The translations under genes and the position numbers were made by a program. 64,000 nucleotides of DNA from CAZMSD01 sp964568855 (lineage in GTDB: Bacteria > CAIWAD01): positions 5,897-69,896 of the forward strand of contig CAZMSD010000019.1 in assembly GCA_964568855.1 (NCBI GenBank). The letters run 5' to 3'. Every line of letters begins with the position of its first letter. Position 1 is the stretch's first letter. Below the pieces are notes generated by a model. The model searched no databases. It had not been told where the DNA came from and saw nothing but the letters and a program-made list of their open reading frames with translations. Of this stretch, positions 16,467-25,573 are shown one piece after another.

Positions 16467-19400
16467 CGCAGCCTCGCCAGCTTGAAGATTTCCTCGACAC
16501 TCCCCTCGGCGCCCGAGACCACCATCTTGAGGAAATACACGCCGTTGGCCACCGCCCGGCCGTCGTCGTCGGTGCCGTCCCAGGTGTATTCGTCGTAGCC
16601 GATGCGGGGCCAGGGAATCAGGATCCTGCGCACGCCTCGTCCCGCCGAGGTGTAGATTTCGAAATGAAGATTAGTGGGCAGGCCCGTGAGTTCCCAGGCG
16701 AAGGTGGTGCGATCGGCAAAGGGATTGGGGTGATTGGCGAAGAAGTTGAGCTCCATCCGCGAGGAGACGGTGAAGCGGATGGTCTTAGAATTCAGATTGC
16801 CCAGGGCGTCGGCCGCCTCCAGTTCGAGTTCGTGCTCGCTCCCCGGTTCCAGCTGGCCCGGACTCCAGGTCAGCAGCACTTCGGTGGCCGATCCGCTGAA
16901 CTGGGCGCCTTCCTGTTCCGCCGGGTCGGAATCAAGGAAGATCCGGGGCGCCGTCCGGCCCTCGCCCAGGTCGATGCCGTCCGGGTCGCTCAGGTGAATC
17001 TGGAAAGTGGGCTCCCGGGGCACGATGTCGCCGCTGGCGAACCATTGCCCGCCGACCGCCGTTTCCATGGACGGTCCGGTCTCGTCCCTCAGGGCCACCG
17101 GATATATCGAGCCCCTGCGAAGCGAGGGCCAAGTGCTGACCTGGTGTTCCGTCTGGCTCTGGATCACTTCGCCCGGCTGCACCACCCACAGCTCGCGCTC
17201 TTCGATCCAGCGGGCCAGGGCGAGTTCCAGCGTGTCTCCCAGCACGGCGTCCGTGAACCGGAAGCTCGAGCCCACCGGCACGGCGCAGGCCAGGTAGCCG
17301 GGCAGGCTGTCCTGCGGGAGCGGCCCGCTTCCCTCCCTGGGCTGCAGGTCCAGGGCCTGCAGCGGATCCGGGCCAGTGGGCAGCAGCAGGCCCAGGCCGG
17401 GCTGTCCGAGTTCCGGCTCGCGCCAGGCCAGAGGATCCTCGAATCCGGGACCCGCATCCAGTTGCAGAGGCGCTTCCAGCGCCAGGGCCGGCAGTTCCAG
17501 GGCCCAGCCTCCGGGTACCCCAAGGTTCACGGGCCCGCCGCTGCCCTCCGCGGGTGTCAGCAACAGGAAGTGGTCGTCGAAGATCAGCGGTTCCAGCCAG
17601 CTCAGCAGGCTGTCCCCCACCCAGACCGGTCCGGCCTGGAAACGCAGGTCGATCCAGCCGGGATCCAGACCGACCCCGGCGTGGAACTGCTGGATGCCGG
17701 GAGCCAGGTCCGTCGTATCGCTGAAGATCGCAGTCCAGATCAGGCTGTCGGGAGCCCCCTGGCCCAGCTTCAACCGGCGCAGACCCCGGTCGGGCCGGCT
17801 GTTGGCGGCCAGCATCCAGCGGAAATCGACGTAGAGCTCCTCCTGGTTGCCCGTGACCCTAAGCAGGCTGTCCACGGCAGTGAGGCCCTCATCCACATTC
17901 ACGCGCACGAAACCGCCCGGTACCACGACGTAACCGTCCCGTAACCCGTTGTCGTTCCAGTCCTGGAAAGGCTCCGCCGGATCCCAGAGACCGTTGCCGT
18001 TCTCGTCCGTATAGAGCTCTTCCGCGGCATCCCACTGGCCGTTCTCGTTCAGATCCTCGTAGGTTTCACCCTCGTCCCACTGACCGTTCTCGTTGTCGTC
18101 CTCGTAGGGTTCCTCGGGATCCCACTGGCCGTTGAGATTGGTGTCGTTGTAGGCATCGGCGGGATCCCATGCTCCATCACCGTCCAGGTCGGTCAGCGGC
18201 TCGCCCGGCGGATCCCACTGGCCGTTTTCGTTTTCGTCCTCGTAGGGTTCCCCCGGATCCCAGGCACCGTTGCCGTCCACGTCCGTATACGGTTCTCCAT
18301 CGTAGATGTGGAAACGATAAAACAGTCCGTTGGGACGGAAGTTGGGCCAGGTGTCCAGGTCCTCGAAGGGCATGCCATTGATCCAGCTCTCGTCCAGAGC
18401 GCCGTAATTATAACCGTAGGGCGGCAGCAGCGGCTGAGTCCAGCCTCTGAAGCGCTCGGTGTCGATTCGCTCAAGAGGTACCACCGACGAATACGCGCCC
18501 TCGGATTGGTATGCCTGCTGGAAATTGGTCTTTACCAGTACCGAATCAGGATCCGAAGACGTTACGAACTGGAACTGCAGGGCTTGGTGGGCCTGGCCGG
18601 GGTCCGGGCTGTGGCTGCCGACTCCGGCGTAATTCAGGTTAAGAAACAGTGGCACATGCCCCACCGCCCGATCTTCCGCAGTGTTCATCGAGAAGCGCAG
18701 GGCGGCCAGGTGAACATCTTCCACATCCGGGATCTGGATGTTCACCGTGTCCGAATCCTCGAAGGCGAATTCCCAGGTCTGGCCGGCGTGGCCGCCCATG
18801 TTGACGGGCCTGTCCGCGTCGAGGTGCAGCGCGACTCTGAGATCGCCGCTGAGACCCGGGGGCTCGGTGCGCAGCGCCAGGGCCAGTTCCTCGCCGCCGG
18901 CCGCCAGAATACTGCTGCGATCGGCCAGGATACGCTGCTTGGGCAGGGCGGGAACCAGGGCCGGATCGCCCATAAGGTTGTACATCTGGATCACGTTGGC
19001 GCCGCCGCTGATGCCCTGCATGGTGCTTTCGGTAAGGTGGACGATCTGCCCGAAACTGAGGGCTCGCTCGTCGTAATGGTTGGCAAAATAGTTGGCCATG
19101 AAGGGATTGTCCGCGGAGATGTAGGCCTTGGCGGCCGCGCCGTAGAAGGCGATGGAGCCCGCGTTGTCCTTGCGCAGCAGCAGTTCCGCCATGCTCGAGG
19201 TATCCGGATCGTCGAAGTAGCCTACCAGGCAGGACCAGGCGAAGTTGATGGGATACTTGCCCTGGTTACTCAGAAAGCGGATGTCCGTGGCGCGGAAAAC
19301 CGAGGAGCTGGACATCACGCCGATGGCGCCGTGGCCGTTGTAGTTAAGTACCGTGCAACCTTGGTTGAAGAGGTCGATGAAGTCCAGGGCGCCGCCGTTC

Positions 19401-21928
19401 CAGGGGGATTCGGTTCGCACGTGAAGCTGGGCCACGGGAAACACATCCGGCGTGATGTATTCAGCCACCGCCTGGTTGCCCACTTCGAAGACGTAGTCGT
19501 TGCCCGAATCCGCCACGTGAACCTGGGTTTCCATCCACTCCCCTTTTTCCTCCAACTCGCGGTACTGGCGGTGCTTCTCGAGGAAATCCGCAAGTTGCCC
19601 CTGGTTGACCACCGAAATGCGGCCGGCCAGGATGTCCTGGAAGCGGTCGGGAATCAGCGTGAAACCATCATCCGTTTGCAGGGTATCCAGTCCCACCAGA
19701 TAGGTGAACTCCTCGTCGGTGGCAGTGGCGCCGAATGGAGCGGTGTGGACCCAGTCACAGGGCACCTGGGTCCTGTAAAGGGGTTCATTGACCAGGCGAA
19801 TATGATTGGCGCGGCTGCTTTTCCCCACGAAGAGTACGTAGCTGGGCGCAGGTGTCTGCCAGTAGGTCAGAGTGTACCTCAGAAAATCCCGGATCGTCCG
19901 GGTGTGCAGCAGGCCCTCACCGAACTCGTTGTAGATGTCTTCGACATGGACCAGTTCCACCTGCATTTCCTCGTCGTGGTAATCGACGAGGTCGGTCAAC
20001 TGGTTCATGTATGTGGACGTGCTGATGATCAGCATGTCCGCCCTGTGCCCGCCGTCCCGCAGGTGGGGATTCGTCCGCACCACGATCCGGTCGGGTCGGA
20101 GAAGATTCTGCAGTTCGGCGAAGACCACTTCGCATTCCCGGGAAGGCAGGTGCAGCCCCGCCGTGAACGCCGAACCTTCACTGGCTATCTCCGCCTCAGT
20201 GAACAGGGTGCCGTCCTCGCAAAGGGCCAGCAGGAACTCGCCGCTCAGGCCGCCGATCCGGATGTTACCCGATTCCAGCTGGCTCAAGGGGAAAAACAGC
20301 TGCCCGTCATCCAGGCTGATCCGGCGCAGGTACTCCACGTCGATCCAGTTCAGGTAGACCAGGTCCGTAGAGTTGCCGTGATCCAGGGGCAGCATGAAGT
20401 CGACAGTGTTCCTGCCGTGCTGCAGCAGGCCGGAGGAGACGGGAAACCAGCTCGAAACCAGCTCGTCCTGGCCGGTCAAGGTCATGTCGCCTACCCAGGC
20501 CTGGTTCAGCCAGGCGATGATGTGGTGATCCACGCCGGTTGAGTGTGTGCTGGAATTTCCCCGCAGGCAGAAGCGGATGTGATCCACCTCGGTTTCCCCG
20601 CCGTCCACGGGTTCCACCAGATCGAAATTGTGGTCGTGAGTGGCGGGAACTTCCACTGCGGAGAGCGGCCGCCAGTACCAGTGGTCCTCGGTGTAGGGAT
20701 TGGCTTCCACGTGCTCGAGATGATTCCAGTAGGCGTCTTGCTCAAGATGCCGCGTCTGCCGGAAATGCTCCTGGACCTCGATCCCGGCCTGGGGACTCGC
20801 CGTCCGCTGCACGAAACGGAGCCCCGTGCCATGATGCCAGGTAAGGAAATAGGCGTTCTCAGGACTGAAATAGGAAGTGGGAAAGTTCTCGCCGCGTCGA
20901 TACCTGCCGATGAAGACAAAGAAGTCCCCCGGATCGAAACTGCCGTCATCGCCCCCCACCATGTACAGGGGCTGCTCCACGTCTCCGCGCCACAGGGCAA
21001 GCCGGTGTGGATCGATCTCAGCGGGATCGATGCCCGCGTCCTGCAGGAAATTGTAATCCACGCGGTAGGCAGCGTCCTCGGAAACCATGATGCGGATGAT
21101 CCGCTCGTCATCGTAAACCGGGTTCGCGTCCGTCAGGGGTAGGGCGGCCGCTGGTTGCAGCGCCGGATCCATCTGCCAGGCGCGGGCCTGTTCGGCGTTC
21201 AGCAGGCGGTCGCTGAGGAGGCGCCTGAACACGGGGCCCTCCGCATAGACGCGGCCGCCGCTCTGGGCCGGACTCGAAAAACCACCCCTCCCCGTCTTCC
21301 CTCCGATCCTTGCGCCCTGCGGGGAAGTGAAGCGGAGTTCGTACTCGCCCTGGACCAGGATCCGCCAGTTCTCGCCTTCATAGACCGCCAGGTCCAGCCG
21401 CAGGCGCTGAATCCGCTGGCCCCGCGTCCAACCGCGGTCCAGCAGGTGGAGACCAGGCTCGGGGAAATCCGTGAGATGTTGCTGGCCCTCCGACCGAAAA
21501 GGCGGCGGAGGCGACAACGTGCGGATTTCAGTCAGGGTTTCCAAGTGGCGCAGATGAACGCCGCCCCGTGCGGGAACGCCGAATTCCAGCACGGCCGTCA
21601 GGTAGGCCGCCTCGTCGGAACGCTGAACGAACAGTGCTCCCGCGGACCGCAGCCGGCAGCGCTCGTCCCCTGAAACGGGACCGGGAATCTCGATCACCTG
21701 CAGATCGTCATGGATGACTCGGAACCGCAGACCGTCGGCCGCCTGCTGCAGGATCTGCAGCTCGTAGGCTTCGCTCCGCGACGCGACGAAGGCGAGACAC
21801 AGGACCAGCAGCCTGATCCAGCCGGTGAGCGCCGCATGGAATGTGTCACGATGACGGGGATCAACGGGCGAGATCGGCGGAGATGGAGGATTCGAAGTGT
21901 TCCGGCTGCTCATCGGGGAGCGCATCAT
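16463..21928 (-). CDS. porU: PorU-like gingipain-family (C25) type IX secretion sortase with calcium-repeat insertion
   Basis: The product is 1821 residues. A basic N-terminus and hydrophobic stretch (WIRLLVLCLAFVASRSEA) form a signal peptide. The central C25 peptidase-like domain shows NYNGHGA near residue 860 and AWSCLVGYFDDP near residue 898, the expected His and Cys of the gingipain dyad, so it looks catalytically competent. Between about residues 1211 and 1332 lie eight 15-residue D-x-(D/N)-x-NG-x-WD repeats. The C-terminus (NHPNPFADRTTFAWEL...VANGVYFLKMVVSG) is a FlgD/type-A-sorting-like domain. PorU removes sorting domains and attaches cargo at the cell surface. Typical Bacteroidetes PorU is about 1100-1300 residues, so this one is enlarged. 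The porV-like gene overlaps its end. Confidence 0.85.
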   Translation of the reverse strand: MMRSPMSSRNTSNPPSPPISPVDPRHRDTFHAALTGWIRLLVLCLAFVASRSEAYELQILQQAADGLRFRVIHDDLQVIEIPGPVSGDERCRLRSAGALFVQRSDEAAYLTAVLEFGVPARGGVHLRHLETLTEIRTLSPPPPFRSEGQQHLTDFPEPGLHLLDRGWTRGQRIQRLRLDLAVYEGENWRILVQGEYELRFTSPQGARIGGKTGRGGFSSPAQSGGRVYAEGPVFRRLLSDRLLNAEQARAWQMDPALQPAAALPLTDANPVYDDERIIRIMVSEDAAYRVDYNFLQDAGIDPAEIDPHRLALWRGDVEQPLYMVGGDDGSFDPGDFFVFIGRYRRGENFPTSYFSPENAYFLTWHHGTGLRFVQRTASPQAGIEVQEHFRQTRHLEQDAYWNHLEHVEANPYTEDHWYWRPLSAVEVPATHDHNFDLVEPVDGGETEVDHIRFCLRGNSSTHSTGVDHHIIAWLNQAWVGDMTLTGQDELVSSWFPVSSGLLQHGRNTVDFMLPLDHGNSTDLVYLNWIDVEYLRRISLDDGQLFFPLSQLESGNIRIGGLSGEFLLALCEDGTLFTEAEIASEGSAFTAGLHLPSRECEVVFAELQNLLRPDRIVVRTNPHLRDGGHRADMLIISTSTYMNQLTDLVDYHDEEMQVELVHVEDIYNEFGEGLLHTRTIRDFLRYTLTYWQTPAPSYVLFVGKSSRANHIRLVNEPLYRTQVPCDWVHTAPFGATATDEEFTYLVGLDTLQTDDGFTLIPDRFQDILAGRISVVNQGQLADFLEKHRQYRELEEKGEWMETQVHVADSGNDYVFEVGNQAVAEYITPDVFPVAQLHVRTESPWNGGALDFIDLFNQGCTVLNYNGHGAIGVMSSSSVFRATDIRFLSNQGKYPINFAWSCLVGYFDDPDTSSMAELLLRKDNAGSIAFYGAAAKAYISADNPFMANYFANHYDERALSFGQIVHLTESTMQGISGGANVIQMYNLMGDPALVPALPKQRILADRSSILAAGGEELALALRTEPPGLSGDLRVALHLDADRPVNMGGHAGQTWEFAFEDSDTVNIQIPDVEDVHLAALRFSMNTAEDRAVGHVPLFLNLNYAGVGSHSPDPGQAHQALQFQFVTSSDPDSVLVKTNFQQAYQSEGAYSSVVPLERIDTERFRGWTQPLLPPYGYNYGALDESWINGMPFEDLDTWPNFRPNGLFYRFHIYDGEPYTDVDGNGAWDPGEPYEDENENGQWDPPGEPLTDLDGDGAWDPADAYNDTNLNGQWDPEEPYEDDNENGQWDEGETYEDLNENGQWDAAEELYTDENGNGLWDPAEPFQDWNDNGLRDGYVVVPGGFVRVNVDEGLTAVDSLLRVTGNQEELYVDFRWMLAANSRPDRGLRRLKLGQGAPDSLIWTAIFSDTTDLAPGIQQFHAGVGLDPGWIDLRFQAGPVWVGDSLLSWLEPLIFDDHFLLLTPAEGSGGPVNLGVPGGWALELPALALEAPLQLDAGPGFEDPLAWREPELGQPGLGLLLPTGPDPLQALDLQPREGSGPLPQDSLPGYLACAVPVGSSFRFTDAVLGDTLELALARWIEERELWVVQPGEVIQSQTEHQVSTWPSLRRGSIYPVALRDETGPSMETAVGGQWFASGDIVPREPTFQIHLSDPDGIDLGEGRTAPRIFLDSDPAEQEGAQFSGSATEVLLTWSPGQLEPGSEHELELEAADALGNLNSKTIRFTVSSRMELNFFANHPNPFADRTTFAWELTGLPTNLHFEIYTSAGRGVRRILIPWPRIGYDEYTWDGTDDDGRAVANGVYFLKMVVSGAEGSVEEIFKLARLR
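17932..18295 (-). repeat. Eight tandem DxDGNGxWDPGEP-type repeats inside the PorU-like protein
   Basis: Eight consecutive units of about 15 residues follow the pattern E-P-(Y/L/F)-x-D-x-(D/N)-x-N-G-x-(W/R)-D, for example EPYTDVDGNGAWDPG and EPYEDDNENGQWDEG. The Asp/Asn spacing resembles EF-hand or dockerin calcium loops. DNA identity between units is moderate, so this is a protein repeat under selection rather than a recent DNA expansion. Confidence 0.8.
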
Positions 21929-21952
21929 CGCTTGTCAGGAGTTCCGGTTCCC

Positions 21953-22906
21953 CTACCGCGCATGGGATGTATACCATTCAACGAATCTGGGGATTCCGTC
22001 TGCTATTGGTATCCTGGGGGAATAGCCGTAACGCGTGCGGGCGTGCTGAAGATCGGCGAAGGTCTGCATCACGTCACCCGGCTGCAGTGCAAGTTGCTTC
22101 AGCAGGGCCTTTTTTCCAAGCGCCAGTTCAATCAATTGTACAAGCTGCCGCAGCGTGGTGGTCTGCGATTCGCCCAGGTTGACGATGTCGAAGTCGAAAT
22201 CCACCCCGATGACCGCCTCGATGCCCTGGATGATGTCGTCGATGTAGGTGTAGTCGCGGCGCGAGCTTCCATCTCCGAAGATGGGAAGCTCCTGACCGTC
22301 GTTGATCAGGCGCGTGAACTTGTGGATGGCCATTTCCGGCCGCTGGCGCGGGCCGTAGACGGTGAAGAACCTGAGACAGCAGCAGCGCAGTTTGAACAGG
22401 TGCCAGTATGTGTGACAGAGCAGCTCGCAGGCCTTCTTGGTCGCCGCGTAGGGCGAGATGGGATGATCCACCGGATCAGTTTCCGCGAAGGGCACCTTGC
22501 TGTTGTTGCCATAGACCGAACTCGACGAGGCGAAGATCAGGCGATCGTGCCCCGTGCTCCGCATGGCCTCGAGCAGCCGGCCGGTTCCTCCCACGTTCAC
22601 GTCCTGGTACAGCAGGGGATCCGCGATGGAGGGCCGTACGCCGGCCCTGGCGGCCAGGTGCACCACGGTCTCTACCGGTCGCTCGGTCAGCAGCCGTTCC
22701 AGCAGCGCGCAGTCCCGGATATCCCCTTCCACCAGGTGGAAAGTCGGCGAAGTCCGGGCTCCTTCGAGATTGCTTCGCTTGAGGGCGGGGGAATAGAAAT
22801 CGTCGAAACAGTCCAGCCCCACCACTTCGTGTCCCCGGGCAAGCAGCCTGTCCACCAGATGAGATCCGATGAAGCCGGCCGCGCCGGTTACCAGGAAGCG
22901 CATCAA
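21953..22906 (-). CDS. NAD-dependent sugar epimerase, UDP-glucuronate 4-epimerase type
   Basis: The 317-residue extended short-chain dehydrogenase has VTGAAGFIGSHL as the NAD-binding motif, the catalytic Ser-rich strand FASSSSVYG, and the active-site YAATK. The surrounding phrases (DPVDHPISPYAATKKACE; RFFTVYGPRQRPEMAIHKF) match UDP-glucuronate 4-epimerases, which make UDP-galacturonate for surface polysaccharides, although UDP-glucose/GlcNAc epimerases are close relatives. Its start overlaps the stop of the membrane dehydratase gene by 4 nt. A paralogue lies at 61720-62676. Confidence 0.85.
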   Translation of the reverse strand: MMRFLVTGAAGFIGSHLVDRLLARGHEVVGLDCFDDFYSPALKRSNLEGARTSPTFHLVEGDIRDCALLERLLTERPVETVVHLAARAGVRPSIADPLLYQDVNVGGTGRLLEAMRSTGHDRLIFASSSSVYGNNSKVPFAETDPVDHPISPYAATKKACELLCHTYWHLFKLRCCCLRFFTVYGPRQRPEMAIHKFTRLINDGQELPIFGDGSSRRDYTYIDDIIQGIEAVIGVDFDFDIVNLGESQTTTLRQLVQLIELALGKKALLKQLALQPGDVMQTFADLQHARTRYGYSPRIPIADGIPRFVEWYTSHAR

Positions 22907-24780
22907 TACCTCTTGTTGTCGCCGAACACGGGATTGTACGAAGGAACGAGCGATTGCAGCACGGCGATGAGTTGTTCATCGTCCGCTTCGTCGACCATCT
23001 TGATCAACTGCTCGACTCTGCCGTTCGTTCCCTCCAGGAGGCTGTTGGAGCTGGGAAGGGCGATCTTGATCTTGCGGTGCTGCGTGGGAATCAGGTCCTC
23101 GTCGGTCACCCAGAGTTCTTCGGTCATCTTCTCGCCGGGGCGCAGGCCCACGATTTCCAGGTCGATGTCCACGTTCTCCTGCAGGCCCGAGAGGGTGATC
23201 AGGTTGCGTGCCAGGTCGATGATCTTCATCGGCGTGCCCATGTCGAGCACGAAGACTTCTCCGCCCTCGCCCAAGGCCGCGGCCTGGATCACCAGCTGGA
23301 CCGCTTCGGAGATGGTCATGAAGTAGCGCTCGATGGCCTCGTGGGTGATGGTGATGGGGCCGCCCTGCTCGATCTGCCGCCTGAACAGGGGCACCACGCT
23401 GCCCGCGCTGCCCAGCACGTTGCCGAAACGCACGGTCATGAACTGGGTCCGGCTGTGCTGGGCGCGCTCGCGGACGATCAGCTCGGCGATCCGCTTGCAG
23501 ACGCCCATGGTGCTGGTGGGATTGACCGCCTTGTCAGTGGAGATCATCACGAACTTCTCCACTTCGAAGGCGTGGGCGCATTCGGCCAGGATCCGCGTCC
23601 CCAGCACGTTGTTGCGCACGGCCTCGTGGCGGTTTCGCTCCATCATCGGCACGTGCTTGTGGGCCGCCGCGTGAAAGACTACCTGGGGCTTGGCGCGGTC
23701 GAAGCACCAGTTCACCCTTCCGGGGTCCGTGATGCTTCCCACCACCGGTTCCACCTTTAGGCGGTCCGCCCGGCCGGCGAACTCCTGCATCAGGTGATAC
23801 AGGCCGTTCTCGTTGTGATCCAGGCAGATGAGCTGCCTGGGACCGTAATCGATCAGCTGGCGGCAGAGCTCGGCGCCGATGCTCCCCGCCGCGCCCGTCA
23901 CCAGGATGTTCTTGTCGGTGATGAAGCGCCCGATGCTGAGGATGTCCAGCTTCACGGGTTCGCGGCCCAGCAGGTCCTCGAGCTGCACTTCCTTCAACTG
24001 GGAGACGCTCACCTTGCCGTCGATCAGCTCCCGGACGCCGGGGAGTTTGCGGAAAGTCACGTGGTGCTCGCGGCACTGCTCGACGATGCTGCGGATCAGG
24101 GCGGCCGGGGCCGTGGGAACGGCGATGAAGACCTGGTCCACGTCGTAGCTCTCGAAGACCGAATCCAGCTCCCTCGTATTGCCCAGGACCACCACGCCGT
24201 GAATCTGCTTGTGCAGCTTGTTGGGATCGTCGTCCAGGAGGCCCACGACTTCATAGGTGGACCGGGGATTGAAATGGACCTCCCGCAGGATGGACTCGGC
24301 CGCGTCGCCCGCTCCGATGATCACCACCCGGGTCAGGTCGGGATTGGCTGAAGGCCTGTAGCTGCGCAGGGTGCGGACCATGAAGCGGGAGCCGCCGATG
24401 AAGATGATGTTCAGGGTCCAGTCCACCACCAGCACGAACTTGGGGAAGTCCGCGAAGCGCTGGACGCCCGCGCCGTGCATCACTATCAGGAAGAACAGGA
24501 AGATCAGGCTGCCGATGGCCACGGCCCGGAAGATGCTCTTCAGGTCGTCGATGGAGGCATACTTCATGATGCCCAGGTAGAGGCCCGAGAAATTGAAGAC
24601 CACCAGGCGGATTGAGGCCATGACCAGCAGGCCCCAGAGGAAGTTCTCGCGCTGTTCGGGTTGGAGATGCCCGCTGCCCAGGATCAGAAAGGACAGGTAA
24701 AAGACTACGCAGGAGATGCATACATCCATCAGGAGGATGATGTACTTCCGGTAGGGATTCAGTCTCTCTATGAGGTCCAA
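22903..24780 (-). CDS. Membrane-anchored CapD/WbpM-type nucleotide-sugar 4,6-dehydratase
   Basis: The 625-residue protein has four N-terminal transmembrane helices (IILLMDVCISCVVFYLSFLI onward), a first Rossmann domain (VVIIGAGDAAESIL), and a second catalytic Rossmann domain from about residue 290 (ILVTGAAGSIGAELCRQL). It includes VFHAAAHKHVPMMERN and the TDKAVNPTSTMGVCKR motif that replaces the usual Tyr with Met in long FlaA1/WbpM enzymes. These convert UDP-GlcNAc to a 4-keto-6-deoxy sugar, the first step to QuiNAc, FucNAc or bacillosamine-type residues. It follows the initiating transferase gene after a 149-nt gap and is co-translated with the epimerase downstream. Confidence 0.92.
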   Translation of the reverse strand: MDLIERLNPYRKYIILLMDVCISCVVFYLSFLILGSGHLQPEQRENFLWGLLVMASIRLVVFNFSGLYLGIMKYASIDDLKSIFRAVAIGSLIFLFFLIVMHGAGVQRFADFPKFVLVVDWTLNIIFIGGSRFMVRTLRSYRPSANPDLTRVVIIGAGDAAESILREVHFNPRSTYEVVGLLDDDPNKLHKQIHGVVVLGNTRELDSVFESYDVDQVFIAVPTAPAALIRSIVEQCREHHVTFRKLPGVRELIDGKVSVSQLKEVQLEDLLGREPVKLDILSIGRFITDKNILVTGAAGSIGAELCRQLIDYGPRQLICLDHNENGLYHLMQEFAGRADRLKVEPVVGSITDPGRVNWCFDRAKPQVVFHAAAHKHVPMMERNRHEAVRNNVLGTRILAECAHAFEVEKFVMISTDKAVNPTSTMGVCKRIAELIVRERAQHSRTQFMTVRFGNVLGSAGSVVPLFRRQIEQGGPITITHEAIERYFMTISEAVQLVIQAAALGEGGEVFVLDMGTPMKIIDLARNLITLSGLQENVDIDLEIVGLRPGEKMTEELWVTDEDLIPTQHRKIKIALPSSNSLLEGTNGRVEQLIKMVDEADDEQLIAVLQSLVPSYNPVFGDNKRY

Positions 24781-24843
24781 GCGCCTTCCCTGTTCTCCGA
24801 TGTCCCCGGAGATGCCGGACTCCGCGTTTAAGGGCTAAGGACA

Positions 24844-24870
24844 GTAATAAAAAATGTCCAGCTTTAGCAA
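24844..24870 (-). promoter_or_regulatory. Candidate promoter upstream of the CapD/WbpM-type gene
   Basis: The AT-rich stretch in the 149-nt gap reads, on the minus strand, TTGCTA (24865-24870), 15 nt, then TATTAC (24844-24849), close to a -35/-10 pair. The T-run beside it (GGACA-TTTTTTATTAC-TGTCC) could instead end the upstream sugar transferase transcript. Confidence 0.3.
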
Positions 24871-24929
24871 ATTAGATCTGCGCCCCGAATCGCGCTGGAT
24901 GACGACCACCGGGTTCGATTCTCCTCGCG

Positions 24930-25520
24930 TCAATGCCGACGCATGACGGCCAACAGCGTTCCCAGAATCACACGGAAATCGGAAAACAGGCCGGCCTTTT
25001 CCGCGTACTCGAGGTTGATTTTCAGCTTGTCCCGCATGATCTCCTCGATGTAGGTCCGCTGCGGATCCTCCGCGGAGGCCAGGATTGCCGATTCGTGCCG
25101 GTACTTGATGCTGGCGGGATCCGTGATCCCCGGTCGCAACTCTAGCACCCGCCGCTCCTCCTCCGTGTAATACTCCACGAAGCGCGGGACTTCCGGCCGG
25201 GGCCCCACGAGACTCATCTCGCCCTTGAGCACGTTGATCAACTGCGGCAGCTCGTCGAACTTGCCGGCCCTCAACAGCCGCCCGCAGCGCGTGATCCGCG
25301 AATCGCCGGCGGTGGTGATCTGCGGCCCCGGCTCCGGATCGTGCGCCATGGTGCGGAACTTGAATATCCGAAAGTGCCGGCCCTGCCGCCCGACGCGCAC
25401 CTGGCGGAAAAACACCGGGCCCGGGCTGTCCCACTTGATCCACAAGGCGATGAGAGCCATCAAGGGCGACTGCAGCAGCAGCCCCAGCGAACTGAAAACG
25501 AAGTCGATGGCGCGCTTCAT
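24930..25520 (-). CDS. Initiating undecaprenyl-phosphate sugar-phosphate transferase (short PglC/WcaJ C-domain type)
   Basis: From the ATG at 25520 (GAGGGG 7 nt upstream) the product is 196 residues with one N-terminal hydrophobic hairpin (FVFSSLGLLLQSPLMALIAL). The bacterial sugar transferase core follows: DSPGPVFFRQVRVGRQGRHF, FKFRTM, LRAGKFDELPQLINVLKGEM and SLVGPRPE, which hold the catalytic Asp-Glu pair. The KFDELPQL phrase normally reads K.DELPQL. It transfers a sugar-1-phosphate to the lipid carrier and starts repeat-unit synthesis. A TTG start at 25577 would overlap the aminotransferase gene but has no ribosome site. Confidence 0.93.
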   Translation of the reverse strand: MKRAIDFVFSSLGLLLQSPLMALIALWIKWDSPGPVFFRQVRVGRQGRHFRIFKFRTMAHDPEPGPQITTAGDSRITRCGRLLRAGKFDELPQLINVLKGEMSLVGPRPEVPRFVEYYTEEERRVLELRPGITDPASIKYRHESAILASAEDPQRTYIEEIMRDKLKINLEYAEKAGLFSDFRVILGTLLAVMRRH

Positions 25521-25573
25521 GCGGAATCGCCCCTCATCGCCGGCGGCTTCCCCGTTCCCGCGAGTGCCAGAGT

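Noticed and set aside
17932..18305. Possible DNA satellite or CRISPR-like array
   Set aside because: The periodicity is about 45 nt, with no constant repeat or unique spacers; it is a protein repeat.
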